This document shows, piece after piece, positions 13,000-26,699 of a stretch of 64,000 nt of DNA (position 1 is its first letter; the number at the start of each line of letters is the position of its first letter). Below the pieces are notes generated by a model. It was not told where the DNA came from, searched no databases, and was given only the letters and a program-made list of their open reading frames with translations. This DNA is from Zonotrichia leucophrys gambelii (Eukaryota > Chordata > Aves > Passeriformes > Passerellidae): NCBI RefSeq assembly GCF_028769735.1, contig NC_088186.1:4093001-4157000 (forward strand). Reading direction: 5' to 3'. Both the position numbers and the translations under genes were made by a program.

Positions 13000-13455
13000 T
13001 CCAAACTGCTGTGTCACCTCATTCATCAGCCTTCAGGCACACAAGCTTCCCTCCTTCTCCCCACCACCCCTGCAAGAGCATTTGTACAGAACAAAGGCTT
13101 GCTTTGAAAAACGCCGTGAGATTTTGCCACCTTTGTGGAAACCTGTCACAACAAAACCTAATTTTGCACGAGGCAGAATTTCAAATCAAGCCTCAAGGAA
13201 AGGGAGCTGCTCCTTCTCTAAATGTGCAGCTGTCAGTGGTGTTGCAGGAGAAGGGGTTCTGAATTCCTGAATTTCTGAATTGCTCTGCTCTTCCCCCTGC
13301 CCAGGTCTGAGCTGCTCAAGAAGACCCACAGCAAACGTCGCCTTGCTGAGCTCCTGTGCTCTGAATATTCCAGTGGGATGGACACTGCTGGGGCCAAGGT
13401 CAAGAAGAAGAAGAAAAAGCAGAGGAAAGCTGGCAACCAGCAGATTCCAACATAA
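895..13455 (+). CDS. DDX31: DDX31, C-terminal coding exons (partial gene)
   Basis: DDX31 is a DEAD-box ATP-dependent RNA helicase, the vertebrate relative of yeast Dbp7, which acts in the nucleolus in large ribosomal subunit assembly. Only the C-terminal extension is in the window. Three exons, 895-1006, 6101-6281 and 13305-13455, join in phases 0/1/2 without breaking the frame and give 147 residues plus stop. The peptide runs through [19 protein letters not shown], then [20 protein letters not shown] and [16 protein letters not shown], which is the DUF4217-type helicase C-terminal domain, followed by a lysine-rich tail (EYSSGMD, then KKKKKK). From memory the human protein has the near-identical motifs YPRELKHIFHVRSLHLGH and SFGLRDAP. 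The basic tail is shorter than in human. The gene converges on BARHL1, the same arrangement as human 9q34. Confidence 0.93.
2522..2579 (+). repeat. Two-copy 30-bp tandem duplication
   Basis: TGATTTCAGTTCC, T or C, then GGGGTTTTCAAAC is repeated in direct tandem in a DDX31 intron, with one base difference. Confidence 0.9.
5010..5210. promoter_or_regulatory. Candidate regulatory element in DDX31 intron
   Basis: Complex sequence with CATCGATTGGG, TTTTTATTACTGTTCATAAAC, CCAATCTCCGGCTGC, GATTAGACATAAGC and retained CpGs. No coding or repeat signature was seen. Confidence 0.28.
6101..6281 (+). CDS. DDX31: DDX31 coding exon (second from last)
   Basis: The acceptor is TTCCTTCCCCCTCAG and the donor is GTAGGT from 6282. 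The exon contributes 181 bases: two complete an alanine codon begun in the previous exon and two remain at the end. It encodes the most conserved part of the C-terminal domain, YPKELKHIF followed by [17 protein letters not shown], then a basic stretch ending KAKPK. Confidence 0.95.
6745..6880. promoter_or_regulatory. Candidate regulatory element in DDX31 intron
   Basis: GTGTAATTGTTGC, CCATGCAATTAAAGC, CACTAATGAAC and CATAATTGTTCC fall within about 100 bases. The CAATTAA form matches the BARHL-type binding preference as I recall it. Confidence 0.3.
7855..8050. promoter_or_regulatory. Candidate regulatory element in DDX31 intron
   Basis: CTTTTTAATTATATTTC, GTCGTATTACAC, GGTTTTTAATCAGGC and GAATAAAGAGC occur in a non-repetitive AT-rich block. 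Weak evidence. Confidence 0.25.
9986..10564 (-). other. Unidentified 192-codon reading frame antisense in a DDX31 intron
   Basis: A minus-strand frame of 192 codons with ATG and stop lies inside the last DDX31 intron. Its product has a leucine-rich hydrophobic segment ([12 protein letters not shown]) and phrases with a protein-like look ([35 protein letters not shown]). Just upstream, in another frame on the same strand, sits a protein-like run [20 protein letters not shown] that ends in a stop. The pair could be a decayed processed pseudogene with a frameshift, two exons of an unannotated antisense gene, or chance. I do not recognise a family. The plus strand over the same bases is also open, which weakens the case. 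Confidence 0.25.
12365..12475 (+). repeat. CR1 LINE 3'-end fragment
   Basis: The phrase GGAGGTGTTCAGGCTGGA, then the GGGTCCCTTCCAACCCAAACC ending, is the characteristic 3' terminus of avian CR1 retrotransposons. It is short and 5'-truncated, as most CR1 copies are, and is interrupted by an unrelated AT-rich stretch around 12415-12435. Confidence 0.7.
12934..13000 (+). repeat. (TTG)n/(TTA)n compound microsatellite
   Basis: A GTT tract of about six repeats passes directly into about 16 ATT repeats. It lies 305 bases before the acceptor of the last DDX31 exon. Length is probably polymorphic. Confidence 0.95.
13305..13455 (+). CDS. DDX31: DDX31 last coding exon with stop codon
   Basis: The acceptor is TTCCCCCTGCCCAG. 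The first base completes an arginine codon, then the frame reads [26 protein letters not shown] and a lysine-rich tail, ending in TAA at 13453-13455. The phrase LAE-L-SEYSSGM is shared with the human C-terminus. The tail after it is short and rich in lysine, as expected for a nucleolar protein; the nucleolar role is inferred from the family. Confidence 0.93.
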
Positions 13456-13740
13456 GCCAGGCCCTTCCAGTCTCCGTGGCTGTAAAAGCTGCTGGAGTGC
13501 CTCAGCCGGGGGTCAGGGTGACCTGCCAAAGCAGCTGAGGAGTGTTTCCATTTATCAGGCAAGTGTGGGAGGGATCCTGGGGATCTTGGCCTCCTCCCCT
13601 TCATTCCATAGGTCCAAGTGGGATGGAATCTGGGCGTGTCCTGGTGTACTGCTGCAGTTCAATGTGGCCTCCTGAAGATGCACCGTGTTCCTGGGATGGT
13701 TTTTTAGCAAGGAAAATAAAAAAAGGTTAAATGTGATTTT
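13456..13740 (+). other. DDX31: DDX31 3' untranslated region
   Basis: About 280 bases follow the stop codon up to just past a canonical AATAAA. The end point is inferred from the signal, not from a transcript. Confidence 0.6.
13715..13720 (+). terminator. DDX31: Poly(A) signal AATAAA of DDX31
   Basis: AATAAA lies 260 bases after the DDX31 stop and is followed within about 30 bases by T/GT-rich sequence. It is the first such hexamer downstream of the stop on the plus strand. Confidence 0.65.
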
Positions 13741-16700
13741 CAGAGAAATGTGATGTGTGTGCAACATAAAAGTGAGACAAGTTTGGGCAGGCAGGAGATG
13801 CTTTTGTGTTTTAGGAGCACTCCCCAATCCCTTCACTTGCTGTTTCCAGCCAGGTAAACGTGGCAGGGAGGAGCACCATGGAGAGGGGAATGTGCCCTGT
13901 GCCCTGTCACTGCACAGGGAGCACTCCTGCTCCTGTCTCAGGTAATGAATCCACACTGCTGCCCCCTCCTCTCGTGTCCCTGTGCACTGAGCAGGGTCTG
14001 TCCCTGGTCACTGTTAGGCACAATTGGCACCTGCAGGGATGCCAGTGGCAGGACTGTGGAGAACTCCTCAGTGCAGTGACACAGAGTCCCTTTGGGCAGA
14101 GCTCATGGGCACAGAGCTCCTGGGGACAAACTTTGTCACTGTGGGAAGGAGCCAGAGTGGAACCCAGCAGTCTCCAAACTTCTCCTTGCCTGCAGCACGT
14201 TGTCATTCCTGATTATGTAACACACAGGGAGTCTGAGATGTCTCACCTCTCTGAACATTAAAGCCTTTGCAGGTTCTTGCAAACCCTTGCCAGTCATGAC
14301 CCAGCCTTTTGGGGTTCTCTGCCTTGTCTGGGCCTGTTTGGGCTAATGGATTCCACTTCTTGTTTTTCCCATTTGCCATCCTTCTTGTTCCCATCAGAGA
14401 ACTGGGACTCTGGGAAAAGGGATGGCCCCAGTGTGCTGAGCCTGGCACTTGTTCACCACAGTCTGTGAAATTAAACCTAAACTTTCCCATTCTGAGTGGG
14501 AAAGTGCCCCAAAACCTGCAGGAGATTTCAGGTGAGCACCCACCTGTCCCTCCCTCTGCTCCTTGAGCACAAGCACCAAGCAGGGCAGGGGTGAGAACAG
14601 CACAAACCCAGCCAAAACACAACTTTGTGCTCCCTGCATGTGTCTTCCTCGAGGAAAGGGAGGAGGAAGAGCAGCCCACCATGACCTGAGCCAGGCATGT
14701 TTTATGCAGGAGCAGAAAGTGCTCTAAGAGTGGCAATTTCAGACGTCAGAAGGAAGAAAAGTACTGAAAAGGGACTATAAACAGATGAAAATGATGCCTT
14801 GTAAATGCAGAATTGAGGGCACCTACTTTGGGCTCTAGTGAGTCATACAAAGGATTGTAGGAGAGCAGCAATCAGCCCCAAAGTATTTAATTTCTGAAGT
14901 GAAGGTAACTTTTGAAACCAGAATTTTTCTTTCCTCCCAGGCAATTATTAAACACTTCCATTTCACTGCAATACTTTTTTCAACACTTCTGAAAGATGAC
15001 AGAAAGGCTCCAGTATCAAATCAACCATGATTTTTCAGAGAGAATGAAGTTACAAACATTTACTAGATTAAAATAAAATAACAAAGCCCACCTGATTTAG
15101 TTATGAGAACTATTTGGAAGAGCAATCAGGTTTAAGGCAAATGTCAACTTCAACAGAAAAGAAACCCCTGAGGATGAAAATGACTCAGAATGATGCAGAG
15201 AGTGCAAGTTTGGGAATGATCTTGTGCATGAAGGGAAAGTACATGACCTTCTCCTGGCTGACTGTCACGCAGGAATTAATAGGGACTATTGGCAAATTCA
15301 TAAGAGTAGGAAAAAGCCAACAGCACATGGGTGAGAGACATCAGGAGATCTCATTGCTGCCTGGATTAACTGGGCATGAAACAGTACAAATGGTTATGAT
15401 GAATAAAGTGATTTTTAAAAAATATCAGAGTGCCTTTTTCTTTCAGCTTCACCATCTTTAGCAGATAGGGCTGCATTGCTTGAGTGATTAGGGAAAGAGA
15501 GAGGAGGAGGTTGTTGAATGAGTGTTAAAAGAAATGCACGTGCACCTGAAGTTAAATGCACATGTACCTGAGTTTTCTCCTAATAAACTTGAAGGCTGAT
15601 GAGAAAAAGGTGTTTGAATTGTGGCTGGGTGGGCAGGAGTCAAATTGTGCCCTTGTTTACACTTGGGCAGCTCCAGATTAGCTCTGAACTGGCTTCACCC
15701 TTGTGCCCCTCTCAATTCAATAAGGACCTGGTAGGTTTGGGGTTGATTTCACTCAAATCACCCTTTCATTCGTTCATTCAGGCAGGGCAGGGTGTGGTGC
15801 TTGGAGCTGTGAGCTGCTCTAGAGTTCCATCATTTCATCATCATTTCCATCAAATCTCCACCACCTGCAGCAGGACCAGGGTGTTGTGTGTGCAGAGGTT
15901 CCCAAATCCTCTGAGCACCCAAATGCCAGAGGAGCAGCCAGGGGTGACAGTGGATTCCTGTGGCATGGAGCAGGTGGATGTTGCCCTGAACTTCTCCTGG
16001 ATTTGTCCCCTCTTGCTCTGAGGTACGTGGTGTGTGCTGAGGGGCCTTGGCTGGGTGGGAGCTGGGTTTGGCAGTGTTGGTGGAGCTGCAGCTCTGGTTT
16101 TGGCTTTGGTCCTGTCTGCTTGTCTGGATTGTGGTGGAAGGCAAAGGCCTCACTGCCCTGCAGCCCAAAATCCCTGGGTTTGGTGTGGAAATTGTGGCAC
16201 TGTGTAACTTTCCTACAAAGCTGATTGTGAGTCGGACCAGGGCTTTGCTGGGTTTGCCTGCCCTGCTCTCACACCCTGGGATTGCAGGAGAGAGCAGGGA
16301 AAGCAGCAGTGCTCTGGGCTTTCCATTCTGACATAGTTTGTTTGGTGCTTGGATGAATCCATGGAATATCTTGGCTAGAAACAATTCTGCTGATTGCAAT
16401 GGTTTGTGTGTGCTGGCATGTCCAGCAGGGCAGCTCCTCCTGTGCCAGGAGGGGAGGAAGGTGGCCCTTGAGCTGGGTAAAAGGGACCTGAGAGCCAGGA
16501 CTGTGTTTGGCCCTCTGGATCCAGAGCCTGGAGCTGACAGAACCCAGCCAGCAGCAGTTTCTCTGTTGGGCTCTGCACCCTGGAGAAATCCCTGCTGCAA
16601 TACTCCAAAGGTTTCCCTGCTGCGACTGCTGCTTCTCAAGTCTTCCATTTTTTTGCTTCATAGAATTTCAACCCAGCACAGCCTGTCCTACCCCTGGGGC

Positions 16701-17164
16701 TCTGCCAGGACTGTGCCCACCTGGCACCATCCTCTGGAAACATTTCCAGCCTGCTCAGGGGCTGCTGTAGGTGCTGGTGGGTTCTGCTGTGGGACAACAC
16801 CAGCTCCCATCTCAGTCCCTGCACACAGGCTGGAGGTGAGTTTACTCCTCCAGCAGGTTTTGAGATCCTCCCACACATAATGCTGTTCAGTGTGGTGCTC
16901 TCTGTTTAGAGCCTGTGGTGCCTTCCCTAAACTGTTTTATCTCAAAGCTTTGCTCTGCTGTGAGATCTCCCTGGCAGCAACAGCTCCAGCCCTCCCGTCC
17001 CCTCTGTTCCTTCCTTCCCACCACCCTGGCACAGCCATTCCCCTTCCCAGAGCAGAGGATTCCCTGGGATTCTGTCCTGCTCTCTCCTCCCGTCCTCCCA
17101 GCACAAACTGGAGTTGGCACCGTGTTATGGTGCTGGCTCCACTGGTACAGGGGAGTTTCCAGCT
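13741..17164. other. Intergenic DNA between convergent DDX31 and BARHL1
   Basis: About 3.4 kb with no recognised exon. Open frames such as 15114-15461 (plus), 15830-16648 (minus) and 16338-16880 (plus) have no recognisable domain and look like chance. The base composition is that of ordinary avian non-coding DNA until the CpG-rich zone begins near 17.5 kb. Confidence 0.5.
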
Positions 17165-17480
17165 CCTTCCAGATGTGAAATGGCAAATTTAAATATTGCA
17201 ATTACAAACGTGTAACGAAGCCTTGTACTTCATTAATGTAAGAGGAGGAATCTGCTACGGCTACAAGGACAATTAAATATTAGAGAATGTCTTTGATTCA
17301 CATTCCTGCTGTGTAAATGGGAGGAAGGTTGCTGTATGCTCCTTGCCTTTGCGCTCACAAAATGAAAAGCACACCCACTGCAAGTTGTCCTTTGATAGAT
17401 TTTTAATATGATTTTAAAGAGTTTTGTTTGGCCTCATTCTTATTCAATGAGATTAATTTAAAGCACTTATCCCCTGGGTT
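17165..17480. promoter_or_regulatory. Candidate 3' enhancer of BARHL1 (AT-rich homeodomain-site block)
   Basis: This unspliced, non-repetitive AT-rich block has several homeodomain-type sites: TTGCAATTACA near 17196, TTCATTAATG near 17230, GGACAATTAAATATTAG near 17268 and GAGATTAATTTAAAGC near 17449. It sits 3' of BARHL1. In mouse a 3' regulatory region of Barhl1 supports autoregulation (as I recall the literature). Function here is inferred from motif content and position only. Confidence 0.4.
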
Positions 17481-17939
17481 TAAGTCAATCCATGTAGGAT
17501 TTGGGACGGGGGTTGTTGCCCGGGGAGGGGGTTGTTTGCAGGCCTCTCTGAAAGACTCCTTTCCCACTTCATTAACCCCGAGCTGGGAGCGACCCCCCTT
17601 CTTCCTCCTCCTCCTCCTCCTCCTCCTCGCCCAGCCGAGGCGCGGGGATTTACCAAACTCCTCCATTCACATGCAAAGAGCCGGCCCCATCCCTCCACAA
17701 AGGCCGGGGGCTCTCGGCCCCAGCCGTGGCTGCGCATTTGGCCGAGCCGACAATCGCGGGGCTCGGGGCGAGCGGGGCAGAGCTCTCGGCACGGGGGCAC
17801 CGGGCTGGGCCCGTGGGTGCCGGGGGGGCCCGCAGACAGCCGGGGGAGCGGCCGGGGCCGGCGGGACCCGCAGCCCATCTGTCGGCTCCCCGAGCCGGCC
17901 AGCGCTGCCCGGCTGTCCCGGGCACCAGCTGCCGGGCCC

Positions 17940-18065
17940 GCTGGCCGCGGCCAGATGAGCGACACTTTTAAAGGGTGGAAACAATCCATTTTCCAAAGCG
18001 ATCATTTAAAGCACTTAGGCAATTATACACTTAAGATTAGCGTTATTAATTCACCGCAGTCGCGG
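17940..18065. promoter_or_regulatory. Candidate conserved non-coding element just 3' of BARHL1
   Basis: An island of AT-rich sequence embedded in very GC-rich DNA. It contains GCGATCATTTAAAGC, CAATTATACACTTAAG and TTATTAATTCACC, a run of homeodomain-type sites. The abrupt change in composition on both sides suggests selection against the local GC drift. It lies beyond the predicted poly(A) site of BARHL1. Confidence 0.4.
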
Positions 18066-18325
18066 CTATCGCCGCGCCGGACTGCCCCGCTTCCCCGGCC
18101 GGTGCCGCATGCCGGCACTGGAGCCGGGCCCCGGGGGGACACCGGGACCCTGGGGGACACCGAGCCCCACGGGGACACCGAGCCCCGTGCGATGGGAGGT
18201 GGGAAAACTCCTCTTTGCTTTTCTCCCTTCCCCTCGGCGGCGGCCGTTCCGCCAGAGCAAACAAGCGGGAGGGGAATGGAAGGGGCCGGCGGAGGCGAGA
18301 GCCGGTTGTTTGTTTGTAAAGAAGT

Positions 18326-18331
18326 TTTATT
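18326..18331 (-). terminator. BARHL1: Poly(A) signal AATAAA of BARHL1
   Basis: TTTATT on the plus strand gives AATAAA on the minus strand, about 760 bases past the BARHL1 stop, at the edge where AT-rich 3'UTR passes into GC-rich DNA. Use of this hexamer is inferred. Confidence 0.45.
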
Positions 18332-18947
18332 TCCACATTTAAAAAAGGGGGGAGCGGGAGCGGCCGCGGCGCCCCGAGACCCCCCCGCGCCCCCCGCCCG
18401 GCCGGGCCGGCCCCGGGATACAGACTGACAAGAATCACTTACACAAATACGCCCTCAGGGTTCACAAATAAATAATTCATATACATTTTGCACCGTATTT
18501 ACATTCCACCGCGCTTTTTTTGTTTTTCTTTTTCCTTTTTTTTTTTTTAATTTTTTTTTTAAGTTTAAACTGAAGTTACGGATGTCCCAAAGTCTCGTTG
18601 GGGCCATCGGCCCGCTCACCCCGCGCTCCTTCCCGGCGGGCTCGGGGGGCCGGAGAAGGCGGGGATGGCTCTCCCGTGGCGGGGGTGCCTCGGCTCCCCT
18701 GGCTGTTCCTGGGCAGGGGGCGCAGAGGCGAAGCCCCCCCGGAGCATCTGCCCCCCGCCCGTGCTCCCGGCGCCGTCCAGGCCGGGGTTGGGGACACGCA
18801 GCGGCCCCGCTGCCCCTCGGGGGCACAAAGGGGGTAAAAGGCGGCGAACGCCCCGCGGGGTGAGGGGCGGCTCCGTCCTGCCAAGCCTGTCCTTGGATCC
18901 TTGCGTTCTTTATATATTATTTTAAAAAAGGAGGGGATGGTCTCATT

Positions 18948-18953
<6 letters not shown>

Positions 18954-18980
<27 letters not shown>
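18954..18980. repeat. (TA)n microsatellite in BARHL1 3'UTR
   Basis: A run of about 12 TA dinucleotides lies on the transcribed side of the predicted poly(A) site, so it would be in the mRNA as (UA)n. Confidence 0.9.
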
Positions 18981-19090
18981 TTGGGGATGAGCGGGAGTCT
19001 GTCTCTGTCTCTTGCTCGCTGCCCCAGAGCTGGGGGGTGTTCCCCTCCAGCCTCCCCCGGCCCCGTGGGGCTGCCCGGGCTCACCGGGGC

Positions 19091-24770
<5,680 letters not shown>

Positions 24771-25500
24771 GGCCCCCGCGAGGTGCCGGCGCTCACACGG
24801 GCATTGGCGGGGAGGGCGCGGCGGAAGCGGGTTGGTAATGATAATTAACGATAAAAACAAAACAAAAAAAAAAAAAGAAAAAAAATAAAAACAAGGTAAA
24901 AAGGAAAAAAAAAGAGCAAAGTTCAGTCTGGGATCCGGGCAACAATTGCTGCAAGGCTCTCCGAGGCGCCGCGCGTTAGATCCAGGGCTGCTCCGTCTTC
25001 AGCATCGCGCCCAGCTGCACTCACAGACAGACAGGAGAGGGGGGGAGAGGGAGGCAGAGTCAAACTTTGGCCGCCAAGGGGGTGGGGTGAGGGGGGACGG
25101 ACCCCAAGCTCACCCGGGCTCCCGGCCACCCCACCCGTGCCCGGAGCCGCGGCGCGGGGCTGGGGGGCAGCCCGGGGGCTCCCAGCCGGAGCTGGGCAGG
25201 CAGCGATCGATAGTGAAGGCTTCGCAGCGCCTTAACCACTTAATGATCCAGAAATCAATGGGGAAGGGCGAGGGGAGGGCGGAGGGGGTGGCCAGTCGCC
25301 GGGCGGCCGCGGCGCCCCCCTTTCCCTGCCAGCACCTCGGACAGCGCCGGGGGGAAGCGGAGTCACTCCGGAGCCCGCAGCACCTCGGACAGCGCCGGAG
25401 CCGCTCCGGTGCCTTCAGCACCTCGGACAGCGGCGGCAGCGCCGCGCCCTCCCCGGGGGGGATCGGGGAAAATGGGGAGAAAAAGCCGAATTTGGGCCGC
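24771..25500 (-). promoter_or_regulatory. BARHL1: BARHL1 5'UTR/promoter-proximal region
   Basis: About 700 GC-rich bases lie upstream of the ATG. They include an A-rich tract (24850-24916), G-rich runs (25030-25100), an AT-rich phrase around 25200-25260 (CTTAACCACTTAATGATCC), and three copies of CAGCACCTCGGACAGCG at 25330, 25378 and 25416. The transcription start cannot be placed exactly. Confidence 0.4.
25330..25432. repeat. Three direct copies of a 17-mer upstream of BARHL1
   Basis: CAGCACCTCGGACAGCG occurs at 25330-25346, 25378-25394 and 25416-25432, spaced 48 and 38 bases apart, each followed by CGG or similar. The spacer sequences are related but diverged. Confidence 0.85.
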
Positions 25501-25550
25501 TCCGGCTGGGGGACCCCGGCACCCCCCACCCAGCCCGTGTGAAGGCGCCC

Positions 25551-25555
25551 ATTGG
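25551..25555 (-). promoter_or_regulatory. BARHL1: CCAAT box upstream of BARHL1
   Basis: ATTGG on the plus strand gives CCAAT on the minus strand within GGCGGCCAATGGGCGCC, a strong NF-Y-type context, about 780 bases upstream of the BARHL1 ATG. It is a plausible core-promoter element placing transcription start near 25450-25500. No convincing TATA box was seen. Confidence 0.4.
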
Positions 25556-25599
25556 CCGCCAGGCGATTTGGGGGATGTCACTCCCCACCAGGCGACACC

Positions 25600-25720
25600 T
25601 CGGAGCTTGATTAACGGGAATTAATTGTGGCCCGCATCCCCGCGCTTTCCGGGCGGTTTCCGCCCTCTTTTGCTGTCATTATCCCGCTGATGGGGCTCTT
25701 AATGGGATGATTAGCCACGG
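25600..25720. promoter_or_regulatory. Candidate upstream element with TTGATTAA/TTAAT sites
   Basis: Sites GCTTGATTAACGGG, GAATTAATTGTGG, TGTCATTATCCCG and CTTAATGGGATGATTAGCC fall within about 110 bases just upstream of the CCAAT box. The last resembles an OTX/PITX GGATTA-type site. Function is inferred from motif content. Confidence 0.35.
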
Positions 25721-26699
25721 AGGGAGGGGGGGTGTGGGTTGGGTGGGTTAGCGAGGGGTTACTGCTTTCTGCGCGCTTCCCCCCGCAATTAGCTGATCTG
25801 ATCGGTCCCTCCCAAGCAGGGAAAGTTTTGCTGGGCGTTAAAATTAAAAACAGAATATTTAGGGAAAAAAAAAAAAAGATAGAAAGAAAATAAAAACGAG
25901 GAAGAAAAAACCGAAAACCTCCCAATACCCCCAGCATTGAGGCGGCTGCTCTGAGCCCGAGATGAGCCTCGGAGCTGCGAATTTCGTTGCATGCACAACC
26001 GATTTGGTTGTGGCCGAGCAGAGAGGTCCAAGGGGCAGCCGGGCAGGCGCCGCCAGAGCGAGGAGCGGGCACCGCTCTGCCCACTCTGCCCGCGCCCAGG
26101 GCGGTACCTGCTGCTGCAACCGGGCAGGGACCGCGCTCAGAGCGGGGTTTTCCTGCCGTCAATCGCATTTTAAATAAAACACCGATGGCCTCAGGCAGGG
26201 CTGCCCCGTCCTGCCCCGTTCTGCCGGAGACACCAACTTTCCTCCCTCCCGCCCCGTCGGGCTTTGCTGCTGTTGGTCGCCCAGGCTGCAGAGGGACAGG
26301 CTCCCGCAGGATCCCCACCTTCCTCGCGGTCAGCCTGGCTGCTGCCTCCTCCAGGGTTTATTTAGGGGTTTTTCCCGTGGATGGAGCCTTCGCCGAGGAG
26401 ATGGGAAAATGTCCACACCCGGGCGCGTGGAGCTGCGTCACTTTAAAGCGATGTCGCTGGCTATTTCTCAAACACCCGATTTCTTCTGTTGCCCACCTTC
26501 CCGGCCAGTCAGCTGCATCTTGTCCCCCTTCCAAAGCCGCCCTTGGCCGGCAGCTTGGAGGCGACCAAGGAGGGGGAGCCCCCTGGGGCAGCCCGGCTGC
26601 CAGCTGTCGGCAGCGGCGCTCGCAGGGCCCCCGCTCCTCCTGCCCTCGGCTCGGGGCCGCCAGATCGGGGCACAGGAACAAAAGAACTTTAGAGGAGGA

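Larger units (their letters stand above)
6282..13304 (+). other. DDX31: DDX31 last intron
   Basis: This 7 kb intron contains candidate regulatory blocks (about 6745-6880 and 7855-8050), an unidentified antisense reading frame at 9986-10564, a CR1 3' fragment at about 12365-12475, and a (TTG)n(TTA)n microsatellite at 12934-13000 close to the final exon. Nothing else was recognised. Confidence 0.6.
18326..19090 (-). other. BARHL1: BARHL1 3' untranslated region
   Basis: The region from the stop codon to the predicted poly(A) signal is about 765 bases. It contains a long T-rich tract on the plus strand (18512-18563, so A-rich in the mRNA), a (TA)n tract at 18954-18980, and GC-rich segments. The extent is inferred from the poly(A) hexamer. 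Confidence 0.5.

Noticed and set aside
15830..16648. 272-codon minus-strand frame between DDX31 and BARHL1
   Set aside because: It has no domain or family resemblance, no splice or poly(A) context, and is matched by open frames on the other strand.
17532..18428. 298-codon plus-strand open frame in the CpG island 3' of BARHL1
   Set aside because: It is Pro/Arg/Gly/Ala-rich, overlaps open frames on the opposite strand, and has no domain. It follows from few stop codons in GC-rich DNA.
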